The position numbers and the translations under genes are program-made. A DNA stretch of 38,280 bases from Gemmatimonadota bacterium (GTDB lineage: Bacteria > JBHIER01 > G020348925): NCBI GenBank assembly GCA_020348925.1, contig CP070758.1, positions 2,145,408-2,183,687 of the forward strand. The letters run 5' to 3'. Of the stretch, positions 7,802-15,583 are shown in pieces. Under the pieces are notes generated by a model, which worked only from the letters and a program-made list of their open reading frames with translations, ran no database searches and was not told the DNA's origin. Position 1 is the first letter of the stretch. The number at the start of each line of letters is the position of its first letter.

Positions 7802-9282
7802 TGTGAAACTCCTTTCATCCGTTTTTCGATAGTGTTCTCATAAATTTCAAGATATCTCCGCGCAGATCTGGCCCATGAGAAATCAGTTTGCATAGCATTC
7901 CGCATGAGATGGCTCCAGGCCTCTCTGTCATGATAGAACTCAATCGCCTCTCTTATCTTCTTAAAAAGCTCATCTGCTGCATAATCGTAAAACTTGAACC
8001 CGTTGCCTCTGCCAGTCCTCGGATCATAGTGTTCGACGGTGTCATCCAAACCGCCCGTGGCTCTGACAAGCGGCACGGTGCCATATCTCAGACTGTACAT
8101 TTGGTTGAGACCGCAGGGTTCATACTTTGACGGCATCAGAAAGACATCACAACCAGCCTCTATTTTATGAGCCAATGCATTATCAAAAGCAATTCGAACA
8201 CCCATTTTCCCAGGATATCGCACGGCTATTTTTTGAAACATGTCTTGATATCGTTGGTCCCCGGTTCCCAGAAGGACAAGCCCCACATCCAGAGTCATCA
8301 GGTCGTCCATGATTTCTGCAAGCAAATCGAATCCCTTCTGATCGGCCAGCCTTGAAATAACACCGAAAAGAGGCGCCTTGCTCGAATCAATGTTCACCTT
8401 GAATGTTTCCAGAATGTCATCCTTACATTTCTTCTTCCCTGAAAGATCGTGCACACTATAATTCGCCTTTAGAAACCGATCGTTCTCTGGGTCCCAAACA
8501 TCCGTATCAATTCCATTCAGAATACCGAAGAGATCCTCGCTCCTCTCTCTCAGAACACTATCCAGTCCGTAACCGTACTCAGGTGTTTGAATTTCCCGGC
8601 TGTATTTCGGGCTGACGGTCGTAATGACATCCGAATAGTTGATGCCGGCTTTCATAAAATTGATCCTGCCCCAGAATTCCACACCAGCCGCAGTGAATTC
8701 CTCATCGGGCAAACCGATCAGGGCCATAACCTCCCGAGGAAAGAGCCCTTGATAGGCGAGATTGTGTATGGTATAACAACATGATGTGTTCGCAAAAAGG
8801 ATCTCATCACTCCATAGCGTTCTGACGTAGGAGGGAATAAGCCCTGTCTGCCAGTCGTGGCAGTGGATGATATCCGGTTTCAGATCAAGAGCATCGCACA
8901 CGGGCAGGAGTGACCGGCACAAGAAGGCAAACCGTTCCGCATTGTCGGGGTAATCTCCTTCTGGAGTTCCATACAGGTGGGCCCGATCAAAGTACGTATC
9001 CTGCCTCACACAGTAGACTTTCACATTACGATCGCTCTCAGCCTCGAACAGCTCTCCCTCTTTGATAGTCCCACTTATGGGAACTTCGAACTTCGATATC
9101 ACTTTTCGCACTTCGAAATTTCCCTCACCGACCACTCGGTAGAACGGGAGTATGACACGAACATCGTGGTCCAGAGAGGATTGAGCCGCCGGTAACGAAC
9201 CAACGACATCGGCCAAGCCACCGGTTTTGGCATACGGTGCGACCTCCGAGGATACGTGGAGAATGCTCAGTCTGTTTTTCAT
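7798..9282 (-). CDS. glgA: Glycogen synthase (GT5, ADP-glucose type)
   Basis: This 494-residue cytosolic protein matches bacterial glycogen synthase in length and motifs. KTGGLADVVG at residues 19-28 is the nucleotide-sugar binding loop. The C-terminal half contains FLMPSKYEPCGLNQ and RATGGLDDTV, the GT5 catalytic E-x7-E region. It extends alpha-1,4-glucan using ADP-glucose. GAGAG lies just upstream of the ATG. Its stop overlaps the start of the GH57 glucanotransferase gene in a GTGA junction, so synthesis and chain rearrangement are translationally coupled. Its place at the end of a degradation array suggests that imported glucan is restored as glycogen. No branching enzyme or ADP-glucose pyrophosphorylase is visible in the window. 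Confidence 0.96.
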   Translation of the reverse strand: MKNRLSILHVSSEVAPYAKTGGLADVVGSLPAAQSSLDHDVRVILPFYRVVGEGNFEVRKVISKFEVPISGTIKEGELFEAESDRNVKVYCVRQDTYFDRAHLYGTPEGDYPDNAERFAFLCRSLLPVCDALDLKPDIIHCHDWQTGLIPSYVRTLWSDEILFANTSCCYTIHNLAYQGLFPREVMALIGLPDEEFTAAGVEFWGRINFMKAGINYSDVITTVSPKYSREIQTPEYGYGLDSVLRERSEDLFGILNGIDTDVWDPENDRFLKANYSVHDLSGKKKCKDDILETFKVNIDSSKAPLFGVISRLADQKGFDLLAEIMDDLMTLDVGLVLLGTGDQRYQDMFQKIAVRYPGKMGVRIAFDNALAHKIEAGCDVFLMPSKYEPCGLNQMYSLRYGTVPLVRATGGLDDTVEHYDPRTGRGNGFKFYDYAADELFKKIREAIEFYHDREAWSHLMRNAMQTDFSWARSARRYLEIYENTIEKRMKGVSQ

Positions 9283-9321
9283 CGTTCTCTCTTTCTTTTA
9301 ATGAACACCTGCATGTTCATT

Positions 9322-11232
9322 TCACTCGATCTTTACGGTTGTCTGACCCGCACTCGCCATCCTTGCGTAGGTTCTCTCTCCGATTGTGACTTTGAGAAGA
9401 AATCCCTTTTCAGACTCTATGTCCAATCGTGCCGGGTCACTCGCTGATGAACGAGCTCTGCAAAGAAGTGTGATCCACTGATCCCCTAACCGAACATGTT
9501 CGACTCCATGGCGATCGAGCCGGCGAAGGCGCCATCGGACCGTGTTGCGGAGCCCATCCAGTTCGATACCCATGACCGTCTCTATCAGCATCGCAATGGG
9601 TCCCAAGCCGGACCATCCCACAAAATCCTGTCGGGAGTAAAAGGTATTGTCCCAGCGGGTCGCCGGCTCCGGATAGTCCGGGGAATAACACTCCCAAATG
9701 GTGTGATAGCCATCGCCGTACCGTTCCTCAAAAGCGATCTTGTCCTCATCGGGACTGAATTCACGGAGGATACGGTCCATCATTCCAATATGATTTTCAG
9801 CAATGTCAGCAGCCACATCTCGATATCCATACCCTTCAAGCCCCCTGACGACCATGTAGTTCGTCGGGGCCCAGACGCTGCCTCTCCAGTAGTGGCCCCT
9901 CGGATCATAATCCGGATGATCCGCCGATAACGTTGGCACCAGGTGCTGTCTCCAAAACTCAGCAGGATTTTGTAAGTGTTCCACCATGCGGATCGCGCGA
10001 GGTTCAGTCGCAACACCGGAGAGGAGTGTCCAGAATGCTCCGATGTGCTTCGACGAGCACAAGGTATCATGGCGCGTTCGATCAAAGTAGAACCTTCGAC
10101 TCGGATCCCAGCATAACCGATTGATATCTGCAGCAATACGAGTGAAGTGGTTTTCAAAGGCGTCACGGATTTCATCATCTCCGATGAGTTCTCCTAATCG
10201 CGCGATACTCCTGGCAGCCAGGGCTTGCTGAGCCGAAAAATCGATCCAGATCGCCTGATCGATATCGGGTCGAGGGGCATTGTCCATTCCGCACCCGAGG
10301 TCAGTAGTGTAATACAAACCATACCCGTGGCGATCACGGCAATTCCCATCGATCCAATCATAGTATTTGATGAGAACTGGTAGGATCGATCGGACCCTCG
10401 ATGTGTCGCCGCTTAAAAGAACATACCGCAATTCCGCCCAGGCGAAAAGGGGTGGATTGACAACAGGCTCCTCCGGAGTCGGCAGGTCGACTTCCTCGCC
10501 GTTCTCCTCATAATAGACTCGCTGTATATATCCGTCGTCGCGCTGCTTCCGGTAGAAATTGTCCAGAGAAGGCATGACCGGAAAGAGGTGCCGGGCGTAC
10601 ATACCGAACATGGTCATGAAGACCGTGTCCCACTGGAAAATCATCTCATTAAAACCCTCATCCATAAATCTGTCTACGAAACCGTTGTCCGGACTGCCAA
10701 AGGAGATCTTCTCCCAGGCCATCTGCCAGGCGGCATAATAGAGATCGACCCATTCGGGATTTCCATCGAGGACCGGTCTCGGGAGTTTTTCAACCGGTAA
10801 GGGTCCCAATTCACCCACTTTTCTCTCAGGAGTCGCTGGATCTCCAACCTTGAGGATCGAATTGAAGCCGTCTCCCCCGTCATTCACTCGAACCGGGTTG
10901 TCGGGATCAGGAATCCATTCACCATCAACGACGAACTTGTAATAATAGTATCCGGTCGAAAGCATGGCCGATACGCTCCACCTTCCATTTGGATCTTTTT
11001 CCATTCTGAGATCAGGAATCCATCCATTAAAGCTCCCGGCGACAAAAATGGAATCAGCTTCAGGATTGTCATAGGAGAAGACGATGTGGACTGCTTGCAC
11101 TTGGTCTCCGGGGCTGCTCTTTCCCCGGAGAAGGGAAACAGAGAGAATGAGTGCTATGATTATCAACGGCTTTTTACAGAAGGGAACTTTACGCACTCCG
11201 TTTTTCGTCTTCTTCATACCAGGGTATTCCAT
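9322..11232 (-). CDS. Exported CBM48 plus GH37/GH63-like (MGH1-type) glycoside hydrolase
   Basis: The 636-residue product has a hydrophobic N-terminal segment (residues 21-35) preceded by Lys-rich sequence, so it is probably exported. Residues 45-130 form a CBM48/AMPK-type glycogen-binding domain (VAGSFNGW, then YYYYKFVVDGEW). Residues 155-560 are an (alpha/alpha)6 barrel of the trehalase/GH63/MGH1-like group: QWDTVF at 200-205, GMDNAPR at 314-320 with Asp316 as candidate acid, WRGSVWAPTNY at 448-458, WECYSPD with Glu513 as candidate base, and FVGWSGLGP at 536-544. Substrate is uncertain; an alpha-glucoside fits the locus. The start at 11232 lies 10 bases after the upstream stop; ATG 11217 is also possible. 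Neither has a strong ribosome site, so translation may be coupled. Confidence 0.82.
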   Translation of the reverse strand: MEYPGMKKTKNGVRKVPFCKKPLIIIALILSVSLLRGKSSPGDQVQAVHIVFSYDNPEADSIFVAGSFNGWIPDLRMEKDPNGRWSVSAMLSTGYYYYKFVVDGEWIPDPDNPVRVNDGGDGFNSILKVGDPATPERKVGELGPLPVEKLPRPVLDGNPEWVDLYYAAWQMAWEKISFGSPDNGFVDRFMDEGFNEMIFQWDTVFMTMFGMYARHLFPVMPSLDNFYRKQRDDGYIQRVYYEENGEEVDLPTPEEPVVNPPLFAWAELRYVLLSGDTSRVRSILPVLIKYYDWIDGNCRDRHGYGLYYTTDLGCGMDNAPRPDIDQAIWIDFSAQQALAARSIARLGELIGDDEIRDAFENHFTRIAADINRLCWDPSRRFYFDRTRHDTLCSSKHIGAFWTLLSGVATEPRAIRMVEHLQNPAEFWRQHLVPTLSADHPDYDPRGHYWRGSVWAPTNYMVVRGLEGYGYRDVAADIAENHIGMMDRILREFSPDEDKIAFEERYGDGYHTIWECYSPDYPEPATRWDNTFYSRQDFVGWSGLGPIAMLIETVMGIELDGLRNTVRWRLRRLDRHGVEHVRLGDQWITLLCRARSSASDPARLDIESEKGFLLKVTIGERTYARMASAGQTTVKIE

Positions 11233-11242
11233 TGAATGTGTA

Positions 11243-13132
11243 TTACAGTGAAGTCCTGAACAAAAAAATCTTCCCCTCACTGTACTCAAAATCAACGTCC
11301 TCTTCAGACGCCGAACTGATCTCCAGGGTATCACGTTTCAAATACTCAATCCACATTCCTGGTTTGGGAAAGGGAAGGGAGACATTCTCATTACCCTCCC
11401 TGTCATCTCCAAAGTTCAGAGCCACGAGAACGTCGTCATCCGCGGCATCATTTTTCACCACCCCTCTTGAATAGACAAAAATATGATGCTCAGAATCATT
11501 TTTCAACACCGTCAGATCTTCCGAGCGCAGACTTTCATAATCCTTTCGCAGTGAGGCCAGCCTTGTATAGAATTGAAAAAGTGAATCGTTGGCCTCCTTG
11601 AGATCCCAATCCACGGGATCGTATTCCCAGGCGAGATCATCGTCCGCCCCAAACTCCTGTCCTTGAAAGAGCATGATAGGACCTGGCAGCGTAAAAAGGA
11701 GCACACCGCCCAGCCGGGATCGAGCAAGGCTGCCGTTAGAGAGCGTATCGGGCAGGATGTCATCCCCATTGATGTCCAGCCAGCCCTGAGGCCCTCCGCC
11801 ATGCTGGGCGAGGACAGTTCCCCTGGCAATTCTCGGTGTGTCGTGGCTCTCCAGGAAACGGACCATCGGCTTGTGCGGTCCCCACGGAGCGTAGACATAG
11901 CCGGTCAGGTTTTCCTCAAGTTTATCCTGGGAGTTGACCGTGGAGCCGACGAAACCGTCGAAGTATGAGTAAGCCTCCCGCAGGAGAATGGCCCCGCACC
12001 ACTCGGCGAAGAAAAAATCCCAGCAGGAATCAAAGTCCGTGTTCCGGACAATTTCTGGGGTCGGATTCTCGGCGATGAGAATGATATCCGGCTTTACTGA
12101 TCTCAGTTGCTCGGTGAACCAGGCCCACGTCCCTCCGGGATACCACTCCACAGCCTCATCCTTATACTGATCGATCCAGTCCATGCGGAAGCCATCGATA
12201 TTATACTCCTGAATCCACAGTTGCGCCGCATCGAGCATGTACGTTCGCGCACCTTCATGGGACATATCAAACTCAATCATCCCCCAGGGATTGTCGGCCC
12301 TCTTCAGCCAATCGGTGTGGATCTCTCCAATAATCTGTCCCGATCCGTGACCCATGGAAAAATCGAGAAGAACAGCGATCCCTTCCCTGTGAGCGGCTTC
12401 GACCAGTTGCCTCAGGTCCTCGGGAGTCCCAAAATCACCGTTCAGTCCGTACCAGGTGATACAATTATACCCCCAGGGATCGCGCTCGAAACCGTCCCTA
12501 TCATAGCTGGTCCAGGCTGAAGAAAAGATCGGCATGAGCTCGATGGCATTGACTCCGAGTTCGGTGAAATATCCCCTCTCAATGGTCCGCGTGATGTCCC
12601 GAAATACGATCCCGAGTGTCTGCGCATTTGGATCGGTGGAGACTTCTGCGAAAGGAACCTGAGGATCCACAAACTCCCTCGGATTTAGCTCGTATATGAT
12701 CAGATCGGGTATCGACGGAGGTTTGAAAGGAGTGAAGTTTTTCTTTTGTCTCTTCATAATAACCACCGAATTTCTATTTTGCGAAGCATCAATGAGTTGA
12801 GCTTTGGGATCAGTAAGGGACAGCCAGACGTTCTGATCCGACCTGTGGATCATGAATTTATACTTGTAGTAGGACTGGCCTGGTGAGAGAGACAGCGTCG
12901 TCGTCCAGAACTGACCGGTCGAATCTCGCTTCATACCGATGGGCTTATTACCCGGCCCTGTTACCTCACCGACAAGCTGCACACTATCAACGACACCCTG
13001 ATCAACATCCAATTGAAAGATAACTGTCCTATTCTCCGCTGTTCCTGCGGTCGTGGATCCATCATCTCCTCTTTCACCACATCCACAGAAAGCGGATAAA
13101 AAGAGATTCAGAACGATAAAGAATTTCCACAT
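11243..13132 (-). CDS. GH13 alpha-amylase-family lipoprotein
   Basis: The 629-residue protein begins with a lipoprotein-like signal (hydrophobic residues 4-15, then FCGCGE, Cys18 the likely lipid site though the lipobox is imperfect). Residues 35-125 form a CBM48/isoamylase-N-like beta sandwich (YYKYKFMI). Residues 140-560 are the GH13 barrel: GFRMDW with Asp318 as nucleophile, IAENP with Glu355 as acid/base, and FLESHD with His430-Asp431. Region I reads DFSMGH instead of the usual DxxxNH. The domain order recalls branching enzymes and maltogenic amylases, so the product specificity is open. The ATG at 13132 is one base after the upstream stop, which points to translational reinitiation. Confidence 0.87.
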   Translation of the reverse strand: MWKFFIVLNLFLSAFCGCGERGDDGSTTAGTAENRTVIFQLDVDQGVVDSVQLVGEVTGPGNKPIGMKRDSTGQFWTTTLSLSPGQSYYKYKFMIHRSDQNVWLSLTDPKAQLIDASQNRNSVVIMKRQKKNFTPFKPPSIPDLIIYELNPREFVDPQVPFAEVSTDPNAQTLGIVFRDITRTIERGYFTELGVNAIELMPIFSSAWTSYDRDGFERDPWGYNCITWYGLNGDFGTPEDLRQLVEAAHREGIAVLLDFSMGHGSGQIIGEIHTDWLKRADNPWGMIEFDMSHEGARTYMLDAAQLWIQEYNIDGFRMDWIDQYKDEAVEWYPGGTWAWFTEQLRSVKPDIILIAENPTPEIVRNTDFDSCWDFFFAEWCGAILLREAYSYFDGFVGSTVNSQDKLEENLTGYVYAPWGPHKPMVRFLESHDTPRIARGTVLAQHGGGPQGWLDINGDDILPDTLSNGSLARSRLGGVLLFTLPGPIMLFQGQEFGADDDLAWEYDPVDWDLKEANDSLFQFYTRLASLRKDYESLRSEDLTVLKNDSEHHIFVYSRGVVKNDAADDDVLVALNFGDDREGNENVSLPFPKPGMWIEYLKRDTLEISSASEEDVDFEYSEGKIFLFRTSL

Positions 13133-13133
13133 A

Positions 13134-15542
13134 TTACGCACGAGTTCGAGGCCCACAGTTTCCGATTCCCAGAATAACGTTCACAACGCTTACGGCATCC
13201 ACAGCATCCACCTCCCCATCACTATTGCAGTCGGCACACCAAAAACGGCTGCCCGTTAAGCTTTCGATCTCCAAAATGTGTCTCACGATAGCGATGACAT
13301 CCAGAACGTTCATGCTTCTGTCACCGTTCACGTCGCCCTTATCCGAAAGTGGTGCCGTGGTGAATTCAAAGACATCCTCGTGCGTAAACGGTTTCAGGGT
13401 TGCCAGCACAAATTCATCACCAAGTTCAGGCGGTGTGTACGAAGGATTGCCGGCAAAAAAAATCATCCACGTCAGGAATGGCCCACTCTGATCCTTCTCT
13501 TCGAGGATGTAAACCTCATCACGCGGGCTCAGCTCTCCGCTGCCATCCGCCTCGTTGAATACTATATCCACCTGACGATCCTCCGTCCTGTTCCAGACCG
13601 TGAAGAACATCGGCACGGCCAGGGCTCCTAAGAATGTGCTCGAGGTATCAACGATACGATCGTATATCTTCAGAACATAATCAGCCGGATAGGGGTATCC
13701 TCGAATAATCTCTGTTCCAAAGTCCAATTCGGGTAGCGAGATGGTGTGGGTCATGTTCGTCTGCCCGATCTCCCAACCTGTGCCAGCTTGATCGACCACA
13801 GCCCGCGGATAATCGAAGATGACCAATCGCAATCCATCGAAGGCGGGTCCTTCCGTAACGCCATCCATCTCTACAGCATTGCGCACGACGAACGTGTCCG
13901 CATCCAGATCATAAACACTGTAAGTCTTCTGCTCGGAGAGTGCGTCCTCAAACGTAATCCGATAGACGTGCCCGGTCAATTGTGATGCATCGATGATATT
14001 GCCGCCGACCGCACCACTCCCATCTCCCCCGATGTGAAGGAAAATGGACTCAGGAAGCCCGCTCCGCTCATTGTGAACGGTGAACGTCTGTGATGTATCC
14101 GCGACCTCAACGGATCCATCTGTGCAGCGGAGCCTCAAGCGATAAAACGGCGAATTCGGCATTCCTCTCGTGTCCCAAAGGTAAGAGCTATCATTCTGTT
14201 CATCGGTTACAATTGCTCTCCACGTAACTCCGTCATCACTGCTCACGTCGAGTGAAATAAGTAACGGATCACCGTCGGCATCGGCAGCGCTCCATCTGAT
14301 CTCGTATTCATCGTGCAGCAACTCGCCGCCCCGTGGATCATTCAGTTCGATCTCCGGAGGAGCATTTCCCGGATTATTGACAGTGAAGGGACCACTCGAC
14401 TCCGTCATACCGAAGCGTTCCTCTCCGAGGACTACGATGCGAAGCTTGTATTGAGTTCCATCGGGCACCGAAAGTGTGTTCCACGGATACGAATTGTTTT
14501 GTCTCTGACCGCTCCACAACTCATTCCAGCTCGCGCCGGCGTCATCGCTGACAAAGAGTGTCACGAACAGAGAATCCCCTGCATCTTCGAAGGTCCACGA
14601 GATATCGATCTGACCGGACACCTCATCACCAGCTAAGGGTGAGCGCAGACGGACATCCAAGGAAAGCAGGGTCGTCTCAAAGGTGCTGTACACGCCGATG
14701 TGATCCGAGGGATAGATTCCCCCAGAGCTCGGTCTGTTCAAAACCAATCGAGAATCAACCGCTCTGCTTTTGTCGCCATCTCTCAAAAAGACGTAATCGA
14801 TTCGGGCGTTCGGTGATTCGGCCGGGACAGTATACCCGGACCCTCCGGGATTGCTCTCGGCCCAACTGTCCAGGTAACGGATACCCTCCGCGTCGACCTC
14901 CGTCATGTTCCGAACCGGAGGAGCATCAGGAACCGCGTTGAAGTCACCACAGACAATATTCGCCGCAGGAACACCGTCAGCACTTTTCTCCTCAACATAC
15001 TCTTTGATCTGCCGCACCTGGGCCACGCGAACCTCCTCGTCCTGGGCGAGATGCGAGAGATGGGCATCAAAGAAGTTGACGATCCCTGCCGGGGTCAAGA
15101 TCCTGCAATACAATGCTTTTCTCTGAAAGACACCTACTGGTAAATCTCGCACACCTTCTTCAAGAATGATGTGTCGGGTCATGATCCCGAGACCCTCATC
15201 GTATCGCCCCCACCCTGTATGGGTCCGCTCAAAGATATACTCGTATCTGATTCCGGTCCTTCGATAGACCGAATCGGCGATCACCTTGGCGCTGTTGTCA
15301 CCACCTCCGGTCCCCGGTGTCTGAAGAACCTCCTGAAGGCCGATGAGATCCGGTTGAAGCTCCTCCAGCTCTTCAACAATCATACTCAATCGTGTCCCCC
15401 ACTCGATCTCCCAGCCGTGAAGGTTGAAGGTGAGAACAGTGAGTGAATCTCCGAGACTGCTCTGCACCTGTTGACCTTTACAGGGAATAATCCGGGCGAT
15501 GAGGAGAATACAGAGTATACCCCACAACAGTTTACTTTTCAT
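13134..15542 (-). CDS. Exported endonuclease/exonuclease/phosphatase-family protein with dockerin-like C terminus
   Basis: The 802-residue protein has a signal peptide (hydrophobic residues 4-18). Residues 34-290 are an EEP (DNase I-like) domain with all key motifs: TFNLHG (38-43), GLQE (Glu71), the His161-x-x-His164 region, GDFN (199-202) and PSDH (278-281). The family hydrolyses phosphoester bonds with a divalent metal. Two tandem Ig/Fn3-like domains follow (about 295-390 and 393-490), then a beta-rich unassigned region (500-730), then a dockerin-like pair of calcium loops (about 735-798, DVNGDRSMNVLD and ADCNSDGEVDAVD). GAGG lies about 10 bases before the ATG. Why an EEP enzyme sits among amylases is unclear; extracellular nuclease or removal of phosphate from glucan are possibilities, both unproven. 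Confidence 0.87.
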   Translation of the reverse strand: MKSKLLWGILCILLIARIIPCKGQQVQSSLGDSLTVLTFNLHGWEIEWGTRLSMIVEELEELQPDLIGLQEVLQTPGTGGGDNSAKVIADSVYRRTGIRYEYIFERTHTGWGRYDEGLGIMTRHIILEEGVRDLPVGVFQRKALYCRILTPAGIVNFFDAHLSHLAQDEEVRVAQVRQIKEYVEEKSADGVPAANIVCGDFNAVPDAPPVRNMTEVDAEGIRYLDSWAESNPGGSGYTVPAESPNARIDYVFLRDGDKSRAVDSRLVLNRPSSGGIYPSDHIGVYSTFETTLLSLDVRLRSPLAGDEVSGQIDISWTFEDAGDSLFVTLFVSDDAGASWNELWSGQRQNNSYPWNTLSVPDGTQYKLRIVVLGEERFGMTESSGPFTVNNPGNAPPEIELNDPRGGELLHDEYEIRWSAADADGDPLLISLDVSSDDGVTWRAIVTDEQNDSSYLWDTRGMPNSPFYRLRLRCTDGSVEVADTSQTFTVHNERSGLPESIFLHIGGDGSGAVGGNIIDASQLTGHVYRITFEDALSEQKTYSVYDLDADTFVVRNAVEMDGVTEGPAFDGLRLVIFDYPRAVVDQAGTGWEIGQTNMTHTISLPELDFGTEIIRGYPYPADYVLKIYDRIVDTSSTFLGALAVPMFFTVWNRTEDRQVDIVFNEADGSGELSPRDEVYILEEKDQSGPFLTWMIFFAGNPSYTPPELGDEFVLATLKPFTHEDVFEFTTAPLSDKGDVNGDRSMNVLDVIAIVRHILEIESLTGSRFWCADCNSDGEVDAVDAVSVVNVILGIGNCGPRTRA

Positions 15543-15583
15543 GAGCTCAATTCCTCGGGTATCACCATACAACCAGCACCTTT

